A stretch of 64,000 bases of DNA from Anaerolentibacter hominis (GCF_032380675.1 NZ_JAWDIX010000001.1:1178001-1242000); one strand, 5' to 3'; counted from the first letter of the stretch, positions 50,944 through 59,617 are shown. The notes: a model not told the origin generated them from the sequence alone. Translations and numbers: made by a program.

Positions 50944-51486
50944 ATGAATCTGCCAAACAAAATAACAATAGCCAGAATGTGCATGATTCCGGTTTTTCTG
51001 GTTTTCATGCTGACGGATCTGGTGCCCGGTTCCCGCTATGTAGCGGCTGCAATTTTTATTATTGCATGTCTTACCGACGCACTGGATGGGCACCTGGCCA
51101 GAAAAAACCATCTGGTCACAAATTTCGGGAAGTTTATGGACCCCCTGGCGGACAAATTATTAGTTTGTTCCGCGCTGATCTGTTTTGCGGCGCAGAATCT
51201 GGTTCCGGCCTGGATTATTATTGTGATTATCAGCCGGGAATTTATTATCAGCGGTTTTCGGCTTGTAGCCTCCGATTCGGGCATTGTTATCGCTGCCAGC
51301 TATTGGGGGAAATTTAAGACGACGGCCCAGATGATTATGGCGATTTTATTAATCGTGCATTTCGAGAATCCGATATTTGCTGTACTGGAGCAGATTTTTA
51401 TCTGGCTGTCGCTGCTGTTAACTGTTATTTCCCTGGTGGATTATATTTACAAGAACCGTCAGGTCATTTTGGAAGGGAGCATGTAA
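50944..51486 (+). CDS. pgsA: CDP-diacylglycerol-glycerol-3-phosphate 3-phosphatidyltransferase PgsA
   Basis: The 180-residue membrane protein has the CDP-alcohol phosphotransferase motif spread over DALDGHLARKNHLVTNFGK and FMDPLADKLL (DG-AR-G-D-D). It makes phosphatidylglycerol phosphate. GGAAGGGG lies upstream. It stands 45 bases after rimO and 3 bases before cinA, so the three genes are one unit. Confidence 0.96.
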   Translation: MNLPNKITIARMCMIPVFLVFMLTDLVPGSRYVAAAIFIIACLTDALDGHLARKNHLVTNFGKFMDPLADKLLVCSALICFAAQNLVPAWIIIVIISREFIISGFRLVASDSGIVIAASYWGKFKTTAQMIMAILLIVHFENPIFAVLEQIFIWLSLLLTVISLVDYIYKNRQVILEGSM

Positions 51487-51489
51487 TAC

Positions 51490-52752
51490 ATGGTTGTAGA
51501 ACTTGTCACAGTAGGAACAGAAATTTTAATGGGCAATATTGTAAATACCAATGCCAGCTATCTGTCTGAGCAGTGTGTATCCCTGGGGCTTTCCGTTTAT
51601 CATGAGATAACGGTTGGAGATAATGAGGAGAGGCTGACGGAGACGATCCGGACGGCTCTGTCCCGGGCGGACATCGTCATTCTTACCGGAGGCCTGGGGC
51701 CGACGGAGGATGATCTGACCAAGGAGGTTACGGCTAAAGTCCTGGGCAGAAAGCTTATTATGGATGAGAAGTGCAAAGAGAAAATCAAAGAATATTTCCA
51801 AAAGGCGCATAACCGGAGCGTAACCAACAATAACTGGAAACAGGCAGAGATTATAGATGGAGCACAGGTTCTGGCAAATGATAACGGGACGGCGCCGGGG
51901 CTTTATGTAGAGACGGAGGACGGCAAGCGGGTAGTATTGCTTCCCGGACCGCCGGACGAGCTGATCCCCATGTTTGAAGAACAGGTGAAACCAAGGCTTG
52001 CGGTACTGCAGCCGTACAAGCTGTATTCCAGGATGGTGAAAATCTGCGGACTGGGAGAAAGCCTGGTAGCCACGAAAATGGGAGATGTCATTGCAGATCA
52101 GACGAATCCTACGATTGCAACCTATGCAAAGGTTGGTGAAGTACATCTGCGCGTGACGGCGAGAGCAGAGTCGGAGGAGGAAGGGAAAAAACTTCTGAAT
52201 CCTGTAATGAAAAAGATCAATGCCAGATTTGGAAACGCGATTTATACAACTAAGGAAGAAGTGACTCTGGAAGACTGCGTTGTTCATCTTCTGAACAAGA
52301 AGGGGTTAACGCTGGCGCTGGCGGAGTCCTGTACCGGAGGGCTGCTGGCAGGACGTATTGTAAATGTATCCGGGGCTTCGGAAGTATTTGGCACCGGCGT
52401 CGTTTCCTATTCAAATAAGACAAAACACAAGGTGCTGGGCGTAAAGAAGCAGACCTTAAAGGAATTCGGCGCGGTGAGTGAAGAAACAGCCAGGGAAATG
52501 GCAAAGGGAATTGTGAAGTTATCCAAGGCTGAGATCGGTGTGGCTGTCACCGGCATTGCCGGACCGGAAGGCGGCACGAAAAAGAAACCGGTTGGCCTGG
52601 TCTATATTGCCTGTTCCTATAAGGACAAAGTGACGGTGGAAAAATATCATTTTGCGGGGAACCGGACGAAAATAAGAGAACGTTCTGTGGTGACTGCTCT
52701 GGATCTGATCCGGAGACGGTTAAGCGAAGAGCAGGAAGATAAGAAAGAATAA
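51490..52752 (+). CDS. cinA: CinA-family protein (nicotinamide mononucleotide deamidase type)
   Basis: The 420-residue protein has an N-terminal MoCF-like domain (VGTEILMGNIVNTNASYLS, ILTGGLGPTEDD) and a C-terminal CinA domain (LALAESCTGGLLAGRIVNV, GVAVTGIAGPEGG). The C-terminal part deamidates nicotinamide mononucleotide in NAD recycling; the N-terminal part can act on ADP-ribose. In many Firmicutes recA follows directly, but here a GerMN lipoprotein follows instead. Confidence 0.96.
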   Translation: MVVELVTVGTEILMGNIVNTNASYLSEQCVSLGLSVYHEITVGDNEERLTETIRTALSRADIVILTGGLGPTEDDLTKEVTAKVLGRKLIMDEKCKEKIKEYFQKAHNRSVTNNNWKQAEIIDGAQVLANDNGTAPGLYVETEDGKRVVLLPGPPDELIPMFEEQVKPRLAVLQPYKLYSRMVKICGLGESLVATKMGDVIADQTNPTIATYAKVGEVHLRVTARAESEEEGKKLLNPVMKKINARFGNAIYTTKEEVTLEDCVVHLLNKKGLTLALAESCTGGLLAGRIVNVSGASEVFGTGVVSYSNKTKHKVLGVKKQTLKEFGAVSEETAREMAKGIVKLSKAEIGVAVTGIAGPEGGTKKKPVGLVYIACSYKDKVTVEKYHFAGNRTKIRERSVVTALDLIRRRLSEEQEDKKE

Positions 52753-52967
52753 AGCACCAGCCGATAAGGACGGTTCTGTATCTCGTATATACGGGAGATC
52801 CCTCCGAAAATCTTGATAAAATGTCAAAGCTTTTAACATAAAAATGACATACTTAGTGACTATGATGAAACCGTAAAATAGGATTGAACTATAGTATCCT
52901 ATGGGTGGATGAGAGAGTTAAGAAGAGCATGTCAATAGAAAAGCGAAGGCAGAAGGAGTTGTTGAGT

Positions 52968-53624
52968 TTGAGGAGAATGAACAGAGAAGAAAATCACAAA
53001 AGCTGCCGCTTTGGCCGCAGCCTGTCCGTCGGAATGATTTTTCTGCTGGTACTGGTATTTGCCCTGACCGGATGCAGGAAAAAAGAGGATGACGGTCATG
53101 TATCAGATCCGGATCAGCAGGGAACAGAGGATAATCAGACACCAGGTGCAGACGGAACAGAAGATGGTCAGACCGGGGATGATGCGCAGGATGGAAATTC
53201 TCAGACCGGCGATGATAAAAAGGATGATCCGGAAAAGGAACTGGGCTCCACGAAAGATGTGCCGATTTATTCCATTGATACGGAAAAGCTGGAAGTAAAG
53301 GCAGCTGTTAAGGTTGTGCCGGAAACAGACGAGCTTACGGCGGAATATGTTGTTGCACTGGTTGTGGAGGAATTAAAGGCAGAATCGGTGGATGTAGGCA
53401 TACTGGATGTAAAGCAGGAGGGCGACAGCGTAACAGTCAACTTTGATAAGACGAAAGCTCCCGTAGCAAATGTGGGGGCCGGTCTGGAAGCTTCTATCCT
53501 GGATTGTATTTCTCACAGTCTGCTGGATAATGTGAAGGGCTGTAAGAAAGTCTATTTAAGAGTTGACGGCGGTATGTATGAAACCGGCCATATGCGTTAC
53601 GAATTGGATGAACCATACGAATAG
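52968..53624 (+). CDS. GerMN-domain lipoprotein
   Basis: The protein has a lipoprotein signal with lipobox ALTGC, a disordered Asp/Gln/Gly/Thr-rich linker of about 60 residues, and a C-terminal GerMN domain (VVALVVEELKAE ... VTVNFDKTKAP ... KVYLRVDGG). GerMN domains occur in germination protein GerM and in envelope lipoproteins. The start is taken as the TTG at 52968, which has AAGGAG at 9 bases; the ATG at 52977 is too far from that site. The linker's repeated D-G-Q-T-G type pieces look expanded. A terminator follows. Confidence 0.82.
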   Translation: MRRMNREENHKSCRFGRSLSVGMIFLLVLVFALTGCRKKEDDGHVSDPDQQGTEDNQTPGADGTEDGQTGDDAQDGNSQTGDDKKDDPEKELGSTKDVPIYSIDTEKLEVKAAVKVVPETDELTAEYVVALVVEELKAESVDVGILDVKQEGDSVTVNFDKTKAPVANVGAGLEASILDCISHSLLDNVKGCKKVYLRVDGGMYETGHMRYELDEPYE

Positions 53625-53633
53625 ACTAAACCG

Positions 53634-53664
53634 GACAAGGGAGTGTGCAGCCCCCTTGTCTTTT
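53634..53664 (+). terminator. Terminator of the GerMN gene
   Basis: An 8-bp stem (GACAAGGG/CCCTTGTC) with an 11-base loop and TTTT. Confidence 0.75.
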
Positions 53665-53705
53665 GTTGCAATAAGGCGGCCTGCAAAGTGTACCGGCGTT
53701 TGCAG
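53664..53705. repeat. Short dispersed repeat, family 2, copy 2
   Basis: GTTGCAATAAGGCGG, a variable centre and CCGGCGTTTGCAG match the frame seen at 956 and 59618-59688. Confidence 0.5.
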
Positions 53706-53775
53706 CAGTAACACGGCCGCAGGGAGAGCACTGCTTGCCGGCCGGTAAATACAGGCGGAAAGGCTGGAATAAAGG

Positions 53776-55011
53776 ATGAATCGGGTTATGGTTATAGGCG
53801 GAGGCGCGGCCGGTATGATGGCGGCAGTCGCTGCGGCGGAAGAAGGGAGCCAGGTAACATTACTGGAAAAGAATGAAAAGCTCGGCAAAAAACTCTTTAT
53901 TACGGGCAAGGGCCGATGCAACCTTACCAACGCATGTGATCTGGACGAAATAGTTCAGAGCATTGTTTCCAACCCGAAATTTATGTACAGCTCTCTTTAT
54001 GGCTTTGACAATCAGATGACGATAGATTTCTTCGAAAAGCTGGGCTGTAAGACAAAAGTGGAGCGGGGACAGAGAGTGTTCCCTCAGTCCGATAAATCTT
54101 CGGATGTCATCGGCGCTATGGTGCGCGTACTCCGGCGGCTGAAGGTTACGATCCTTCTTGACACGGAAGTCAGCCGGATCGTTAAGATGGAAGAGGGAGA
54201 AGAGTTGGGCGTATATCTGGCCGACGGACGGCTTCTGACCGCGGACCGGGTTATTGTTGCCACCGGCGGAGTGTCCTATCCGTCTACCGGATCTACAGGG
54301 GATGGGTACCGTATAGCCGAGAATCTGGGCCATACAGTAACAAAACGGCTTCCTTCCCTGGTCCCTCTGGAGACAAAAGAAGACTTTGCCCGGGAATTGC
54401 AGGGGCTTTCCCTGAAAAATGTGGGCCTTACTGTTAAGGCGGGGAAAAGAGAACTATACCGGGAGCAGGGAGAAATGCTGTTTACCCACTTTGGTATCAG
54501 CGGCCCGCTGGTGTTAAGCGCGAGCAGCTATGCGGCGGCCTGGATCGGCAGGGAACCGGTTACGGCACAGATTGATTTAAAGCCGGCCCTCACTCTGGAC
54601 CAGTTGGATGCGCGGATTCTGCGGGATTTTGAACAGGCAGGCACAAAACAGTTAAAAAATGCCCTTGACCACCTCTTGCCGAAGCGGATGATTCCGGTTA
54701 TGATTCAACTGTGCGGTATTTCGCCGGAGGCAAAGGTTAATACTATTACAAGAGAAGAACGAAGAACGCTGGCCGGACTGCTGAAAGCGCTTACGCTTCA
54801 TGTGTCCGGGACGAGAAGCTTTGCCGAAGCGATTATTACAAAAGGCGGGATACGGGTAGGAGAAATCAATCCTGCCACAATGGAATCCAAAAAAGTGCCT
54901 GGCCTGTACTTTGCGGGAGAGGTGCTGGATCTGGATGCCCTCACGGGCGGATTTAATCTGCAGATAGCCTGGTCAACGGGCTATGCGGCGGGCAAGGCAG
55001 CCGCTGTCTGA
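53776..55011 (+). CDS. HI0933-family FAD/NAD(P)-dependent oxidoreductase (YhiN-like)
   Basis: The 411-residue protein has the FAD-binding start VMVIGGGAAGMMAAVAAAEE, the family motif GKGRCNLTNA, VIVATGGVSYPSTGSTGDGY, and the closing FAGEVLDLDALTGGFNLQIA. It is a flavoprotein of unknown substrate, broadly conserved and often next to cmk in Clostridia. The start follows AAAGG closely; an alternative start is not apparent. Confidence 0.93.
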   Translation: MNRVMVIGGGAAGMMAAVAAAEEGSQVTLLEKNEKLGKKLFITGKGRCNLTNACDLDEIVQSIVSNPKFMYSSLYGFDNQMTIDFFEKLGCKTKVERGQRVFPQSDKSSDVIGAMVRVLRRLKVTILLDTEVSRIVKMEEGEELGVYLADGRLLTADRVIVATGGVSYPSTGSTGDGYRIAENLGHTVTKRLPSLVPLETKEDFARELQGLSLKNVGLTVKAGKRELYREQGEMLFTHFGISGPLVLSASSYAAAWIGREPVTAQIDLKPALTLDQLDARILRDFEQAGTKQLKNALDHLLPKRMIPVMIQLCGISPEAKVNTITREERRTLAGLLKALTLHVSGTRSFAEAIITKGGIRVGEINPATMESKKVPGLYFAGEVLDLDALTGGFNLQIAWSTGYAAGKAAAV

Positions 55012-55022
55012 CAGATTATCAG

Positions 55023-55078
55023 GCTGAAAGAAAATACGGGAGAAGGAGTCCATGCATAAACGGCTTCTTTCAGCTTAA
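55023..55078 (+). promoter_or_regulatory. cmk leader: hairpin and eight-residue ORF MHKRLLSA
   Basis: AGAAGGAG precedes an ATG at 55052 that opens an eight-residue frame ending TAA; the last A is the first base of an ATG for cmk (TAATG). Arms GCTGAAAGAA (55023-55032) and TTCTTTCAGC (55065-55074) can pair and put the strong ribosome binding site in the loop. The cmk start itself has only a weak site, so coupling through the leader is plausible. Confidence 0.5.
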
Positions 55079-55776
55079 TGACAGGAATGTGCATGGGTAT
55101 GAAATTGAACTATTTCAGTATTGCGATTGATGGGCCTGCAGGAGCGGGGAAAAGCACAATTGCCAGGAAGATTGCGGCAAGGCTTGGTTTTATTTATGTG
55201 GATACGGGAGCTATGTACCGGGCGATTGCACTGTATCTGATCCGAAATGGTATAAAAGCCGGAGAGGAAGAGCGGATCAGCGGAGCTTGCCGGGAAGCGG
55301 ATGTAACCATCCGCTATGAAAATGGCGAGCAGGTAGTTCTTTTAAACGGAGAAAATGTCAATGGACTGATCCGTACGGAGGAAGCAGGCAAGATGGCTTC
55401 CGCAGCAGCTGTGAATCATGACGTACGGCTGAAACTGGTTGAACTGCAGAGAAAACTGGCCGGAGAGGCGGACGTTATCATGGATGGCAGGGATATCGGC
55501 ACCTTTGTACTGCCGGATGCCGGGCTGAAAATATATCTGACGGCTTCCAGCAAAGAAAGAGCCAGAAGGCGCTGCGAAGAACTTGCTGGAAAAGGAATTT
55601 CCTGCAGCCCGGAGGAAGTGGAGAGAGATATCATAGCCAGGGATGAACAGGATATGAACCGTGACTTTGCACCGCTGAAGCAGGCGGAGGATGCCATTGT
55701 GGTTGATTCCTCTCATATGTCAATCGAGGAAGTGGTGGATACGATTATCGGATACTATAAAGGAGCAAAGCGGTGA
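55078..55776 (+). CDS. cmk: Cytidylate kinase
   Basis: The protein has the P-loop IDGPAGAGKSTIARKIA, VDTGAMYRA, the Cmk-specific DGRDIGTFV motif, and a lid with KERARRRCEE. It phosphorylates CMP and dCMP. Starts at 55078 (232 residues) and 55099 are both possible; the first is coupled to the leader ORF, the second begins the conserved sequence. The stop overlaps the GTG of the ispH-rpsA gene. Confidence 0.96.
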   Translation: MTGMCMGMKLNYFSIAIDGPAGAGKSTIARKIAARLGFIYVDTGAMYRAIALYLIRNGIKAGEEERISGACREADVTIRYENGEQVVLLNGENVNGLIRTEEAGKMASAAAVNHDVRLKLVELQRKLAGEADVIMDGRDIGTFVLPDAGLKIYLTASSKERARRRCEELAGKGISCSPEEVERDIIARDEQDMNRDFAPLKQAEDAIVVDSSHMSIEEVVDTIIGYYKGAKR

Positions 55777-57710
55777 AGGTGACGGTAGCACAGACTGCCG
55801 GGTTCTGCTTCGGCGTGAAGCGGGCGGTGGATATGGTGTACGCAGAGGCGGCCGGAGGGCGCAAGGTCTATACGCTGGGGCCCATCATACACAATGAAGC
55901 AGTCGTTGAGGAGATGGAACACAAGGGTGTTGTTGTCGCAGAGAATCTGGATCTGATTCCCGCAGACGAGGATGCCTGTGTGATCATCCGCTCCCATGGT
56001 GTCGGACCCGAAGTATATGAGGCTCTGGGAAAAAAAGGCGTCAGGATAGCAGATGCCACCTGCCCGTTTGTAAAGAAGATCCACAAAACCGTCAGAGAAG
56101 CGGAAGAACGGGGCGAAAAAGTAATCATCGCCGGCAGCCGCCGACATCCGGAAGTAGAGGGGATCAGGAGCTGGTGCCAGGGGGATGCGGTAATCCTTGA
56201 GTCTCCTGAAGAGGCTGAAAAGTTTGCCGGTGAAAAAGTGATCCGGTATTGTCTGGTGGCGCAGACGACATTTAATTACAAGAAATTTAAAGAATTAGTT
56301 GAAATTCTGGCCCGGAAGGGTTATGATATAATTGCTGTGAATTCAATTTGCCATGCTACCAATGAGCGTCAAATTGAAGCAAAGCAGCTCGCAAGTGTAT
56401 CAGATGCTATGGTTGTTATCGGTGGAAAAAATAGTTCGAACACGCAGAAGCTTTTTGAGATTTGTAAAAAAGAGTGTGACGAAACTTATTATATACAGAC
56501 ACTCAGTGACCTGGATTTAAAGAAATTTAAATCTGATAGTAGCGTTGGTATTACCGCTGGGGCCTCGACCCCGAAGAATATTATTAAGGAGGTTCATTCT
56601 ATCATGTCAGAAATGAGTTTTGAACAATTATTGGAGGAATCATTAGTTACGATTCATAATGGGGAGGTCGTTGAAGGTAGCGTTATCGACGTTAAAGAAG
56701 ATGAGATTATCTTAAATATAGGTTATAAAGCTGACGGTATCATCACCAGAAATGAATATACAAATGTACCTAATCTGGATCTGAGAACAGCAGTGCAGGC
56801 GGGAGACACCATGCAGGCAAAGGTTCTCAAAGTAAATGACGGCGAGGGTCAGGTGCTTTTGACTTATAAGAGACTTGCCGCAGAGAAGGGCAACAAGAGA
56901 TTAGAAGAAGCTTATAATAACAAAGAGATCCTGAAAGCAAAAGTATCTGCTGTATTAGACGGCGGCTTAAGCGTAGTCATTGACGAAGCAAGAGTTTTCA
57001 TTCCTGCCAGCCTGGTTTCAGATACATACGAGAAGAATCTGGACAAGTATGCGGATCAGGAAATTGAATTTGTAATCAGCGAGTTTAATCCGAAGAGAAG
57101 AAGAATCATCGGTGACAGAAAGCAGCTTCTCGTTGCCAGAAAGAAAGAAATGCAGAAGGAACTCTTCGAGAGAATCAGCATTGGCATGACCGTGGAAGGT
57201 ACTGTGAAGAATGTGACCGATTTCGGCGCGTTCATCGACCTGGGCGGCGCAGACGGCCTGCTTCATATCTCCGAGATGTCCTGGGGCAGAGTAGAGAATC
57301 CGAAGAAGGTATTTAAAGTTGGAGATAAAGTATCCGTACTGATCAAGGATATTCAGGGAGAGAAGATTGCCCTGAGTATGAAATTTGAGGATCAGAATCC
57401 CTGGCTGCATGCAGCAGAGAATTATGCTGTAGGCAATGTGGTAGAAGGTAAGGTTGCACGTATGACAGATTTCGGTGCATTCGTGGAGCTGGAAGTGGGC
57501 GTTGACGCTCTGCTTCATGTATCTCAGATTTCCAGAGAGCATGTGGAGAAACCTTCTGATGTATTAAGCATTGGCCAGATTATCACCGCTAAGGTTGTTG
57601 ATTTCAACGGCGAGGATAAGAAGATCAGCCTGAGCATGAAGGCTCTCGAGACACAGGCAGCTCCGGCAGAGACTGTCCTGGAAGAAGAGGATGCTCCGGA
57701 AGAAGAGTAA
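55773..57710 (+). CDS. ispH: IspH-ribosomal protein S1 fusion
   Basis: The 645-residue protein joins 4-hydroxy-3-methylbut-2-enyl diphosphate reductase (about 1-277) to an S1 protein with four OB repeats (about 293-630). IspH cluster ligands are Cys12 (AGFCFGVKRA) and the Cys of DATCPFVKK and NSICHATNE. The S1 repeats are recognised by GKVARMTDFGAFVELE-type segments (VEGTVKNVTDFGAFIDLGG). The fusion is known in Clostridia and serves both isoprenoid synthesis and translation. The start is GTG overlapping the cmk stop. Codon use shifts toward that of a highly expressed gene after about codon 275. A complete internal start lies exactly at the junction. Confidence 0.96.
   Translation: MKVTVAQTAGFCFGVKRAVDMVYAEAAGGRKVYTLGPIIHNEAVVEEMEHKGVVVAENLDLIPADEDACVIIRSHGVGPEVYEALGKKGVRIADATCPFVKKIHKTVREAEERGEKVIIAGSRRHPEVEGIRSWCQGDAVILESPEEAEKFAGEKVIRYCLVAQTTFNYKKFKELVEILARKGYDIIAVNSICHATNERQIEAKQLASVSDAMVVIGGKNSSNTQKLFEICKKECDETYYIQTLSDLDLKKFKSDSSVGITAGASTPKNIIKEVHSIMSEMSFEQLLEESLVTIHNGEVVEGSVIDVKEDEIILNIGYKADGIITRNEYTNVPNLDLRTAVQAGDTMQAKVLKVNDGEGQVLLTYKRLAAEKGNKRLEEAYNNKEILKAKVSAVLDGGLSVVIDEARVFIPASLVSDTYEKNLDKYADQEIEFVISEFNPKRRRIIGDRKQLLVARKKEMQKELFERISIGMTVEGTVKNVTDFGAFIDLGGADGLLHISEMSWGRVENPKKVFKVGDKVSVLIKDIQGEKIALSMKFEDQNPWLHAAENYAVGNVVEGKVARMTDFGAFVELEVGVDALLHVSQISREHVEKPSDVLSIGQIITAKVVDFNGEDKKISLSMKALETQAAPAETVLEEEDAPEEE
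56586..56606 (+). promoter_or_regulatory. Internal ribosome binding site and ATG at the IspH/S1 junction
   Basis: AAGGAGG at 56586-56592 is followed after 11 bases by an in-frame ATG at 56604, residue 278. It would begin MSEMSFEQLLEE, the natural start of an S1 protein. Confidence 0.75.
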
Positions 57711-57734
57711 TTTATTAAGATGACGATAGGATGG

Positions 57735-57766
57735 CGGGAACCCTGAATGGGGTTCCCGTTTTTTTT
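57735..57766 (+). terminator. Terminator of the cmk-ispH/rpsA operon
   Basis: Perfect 9-bp stem (CGGGAACCC/GGGTTCCCG), 6-base loop and eight Ts. Confidence 0.92.
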
Positions 57767-57786
57767 GCGGGAGCAGGGGTGAAGAG

Positions 57787-57977
57787 GTGGGCCATGTCAC
57801 TATTCGGCTTCGCATGAATGATGGAGGGTATGGTCGTAGAGGTACGCCATGTAAAGCTCGCAAAATGAATTTTGCTCGCTATACGGCTTCGCATGAATGA
57901 TAGGGAGATGGCTTTTGCAGAGACACGCCATGTTACGCTCACAAAAGTGAGACTTTTGTTCGCTATACGGCTTCGCC
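57787..57977. repeat. Degenerate tandem repeat
   Basis: Three partial units carry the order CGCCATGT, CTCGCAAAA...TTTTGCTCGC (a hairpin), TATACGGCTTCGC and ATGAATGATAGGGAGATGG. Unit lengths differ (about 55 to 85 bases). It fills most of the gap between the two terminators; no gene is seen in it. Confidence 0.75.
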
Positions 57978-57992
57978 GTATAAAAGCCAGAA

Positions 57993-58048
57993 AACAGAAG
58001 CCCCAAAAGGAGAGCGAGCTCTTCTTTTGGGGCTTCTGTTTCTGTCTT
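57993..58048. terminator. Long terminator-like hairpin
   Basis: Arms ACAGAAGCCCCAAAAG and CTTTTGGGGCTTCTGT pair perfectly over 16 bases and are followed by TTTCTGTCTTT. It has T-rich flanks only on the plus strand. Confidence 0.8.
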
Positions 58049-58069
58049 TACATGGCTCTGAAAAATATA

Positions 58070-58098
58070 TTGATTTCTAGTTTGTTATCTAGTATATT
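58070..58098 (+). promoter_or_regulatory. Promoter of the plsX operon
   Basis: TTGATT and TATATT are separated by 17 bases. The leader to plsX is about 125 bases long. Confidence 0.65.
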
Positions 58099-58190
58099 AG
58101 GAATAGACAAGATCCGGGAGATGAATATCAGGTGTTGTTCTGGACGAATTATTAGTACGGACGGACTTTTTACAGCTGATACATCTTCCA

Positions 58191-58215
58191 TTTTACAGAT
58201 AAAAGATCTGTAAAA
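58191..58215 (+). promoter_or_regulatory. Perfect inverted repeat just before plsX
   Basis: Arms TTTTACAGAT and ATCTGTAAAA (10 bases each) flank AAAAG, 2 bases before CAGGAGG. It could be an operator or an mRNA hairpin that affects ribosome access. Confidence 0.55.
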
Positions 58216-58229
58216 CCCAGGAGGCATAT

Positions 58230-59255
58230 ATGGATAAAAAAATAACGGTTGCTCTGGATGCTATGGGTGGTGACAATGCTCCGGGAGAGATTATTAAAGG
58301 GGCAATGGAGGCCATCGGTGAGCAGAAGGAGATCGGTGTAATTCTGGTTGGCAAAGAGGATGTAATCAATCGTGAGCTTAGTCAGTATACTTATGATAAA
58401 AGCCAGGTTGAAATTGTGAATGCCAGCGAGGAAATTTCCAATGAGGAAGCACCGGTCATGGCAATCAGAACGAAAAAGGATTCTTCTATTGTTGTCGGTC
58501 TTGGACTGGTTAAAAAGGGTGAGGCAGACGCGTTCGTTTCGGCAGGCTGTACCGGCGCTGTATTAGTTGGCGGCCAATTGATTGTAGGCCGGATACGGGG
58601 CGTGGAGCGGCCGCCGCTGGCACCGCTTATCCCTACCTCAAAGGGAGTTTCTCTGCTCATTGACTGCGGCGCTAATGTGGATGCCAGGCCTTCTCATTTG
58701 GTGCAGTTTGCCAGGATGGGTTCTATTTATATGGAACATGTCATGGGTGTCAGGAAGCCGAGGGTGGCGATAGTCAACATCGGCGCGGAGGCGGAGAAGG
58801 GCAATGCCCTGGTCAAGGAGACCTATCCATTACTGGAACAATGTGAGGATATTAATTTCATCGGCAATATCGAAGCACGGGATATACCAAGCGGTGCTGC
58901 GGACGTTATTGTCTGCGAGGCTTTTGTGGGGAATGTAATCCTGAAATTGTATGAAGGCATCGGTGGTGTTCTGATCCACACCGTGAAAAAAGGGATGATG
59001 AGTACCTTTAAGAGTAAAATGGGAGCTTTGCTTTGTAAATCGGCGCTGAAGGAGTCCCTGAAAGCTTTTGATATTGACCAGTACGGGGGAGCTCCCATGC
59101 TGGGGCTGAAAGGTCTGGTGGTGAAGACTCACGGAAGTTCAAAGGCACTGGAAGTAAAAAATACAATTCTGCAGTGTGCTGTGTTCAAGGAGCAGCAGAT
59201 TATTGAGAAAATAGGGGAAAATTTGACTGGCCCCAAGATGGAGAAGAATAATTAA
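58230..59255 (+). CDS. plsX: Phosphate acyltransferase PlsX
   Basis: The 341-residue protein has the family start VALDAMGGDNAPGEIIKGA, SAGCTGAVLVGG, DCGANVDARPSHLVQFA and CEAFVGNVILKLYEG. It makes acyl-phosphate from acyl-ACP for phospholipid synthesis. CAGGAGG lies 8 bases before the ATG. acpP follows 18 bases later. The rpmF and DUF177 genes often found before plsX in Firmicutes are not here. Confidence 0.97.
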   Translation: MDKKITVALDAMGGDNAPGEIIKGAMEAIGEQKEIGVILVGKEDVINRELSQYTYDKSQVEIVNASEEISNEEAPVMAIRTKKDSSIVVGLGLVKKGEADAFVSAGCTGAVLVGGQLIVGRIRGVERPPLAPLIPTSKGVSLLIDCGANVDARPSHLVQFARMGSIYMEHVMGVRKPRVAIVNIGAEAEKGNALVKETYPLLEQCEDINFIGNIEARDIPSGAADVIVCEAFVGNVILKLYEGIGGVLIHTVKKGMMSTFKSKMGALLCKSALKESLKAFDIDQYGGAPMLGLKGLVVKTHGSSKALEVKNTILQCAVFKEQQIIEKIGENLTGPKMEKNN

Positions 59256-59273
59256 TAGAAAGGCGGACCCGTT

Positions 59274-59507
59274 ATGGAATTCGAAAAGTTAAAATCAATT
59301 ATCAGTGAAGTATTAAATGTTGAGGAAGACGAGATTACAATGTCAACTACTTTCGTGGATGATCTTGGGGCAGATTCCCTGGATATTTTCCAGATCATCA
59401 TGGGCATTGAGGAGGAATTCGACATTGAGATAGCCAATGAAGAAGTGGAACATATTGCTACTGTTGCAGATGCGGTGGAGCAGATTAAAAATGCTCTGAA
59501 TGCATAG
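59274..59507 (+). CDS. acpP: Acyl carrier protein
   Basis: The 77-residue acidic protein carries the phosphopantetheine site DLGADSLDIFQ (Ser35) and typical four-helix sequence ending VADAVEQIKNALNA. It carries growing acyl chains in fatty acid synthesis and donates to PlsX. GAAAGGCGG precedes the ATG. A terminator follows. Confidence 0.97.
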   Translation: MEFEKLKSIISEVLNVEEDEITMSTTFVDDLGADSLDIFQIIMGIEEEFDIEIANEEVEHIATVADAVEQIKNALNA

Positions 59508-59580
59508 GCCGGACTGGTCTGAAAGTCCGTTTGCTGACGGAATGAAATAGGGACCCGGCAGGTTCTGTGCCGCCGGGGCT

Positions 59581-59616
59581 TAAAAGACGTTCGGTTGTCG
59601 CCGGACGTCTTTTAAT
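59581..59616 (+). terminator. Terminator after acpP
   Basis: Arms TAAAAGACGT and ACGTCTTTTA extended by CGG/CCG form a stable stem with a T-rich 3' end. Confidence 0.85.
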
Positions 59617-59617
59617 T

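Noticed and set aside
51526..52287. Open frame of 253 codons opposite cinA
   Set aside because: Antisense to a complete CinA protein; no ribosome binding site.
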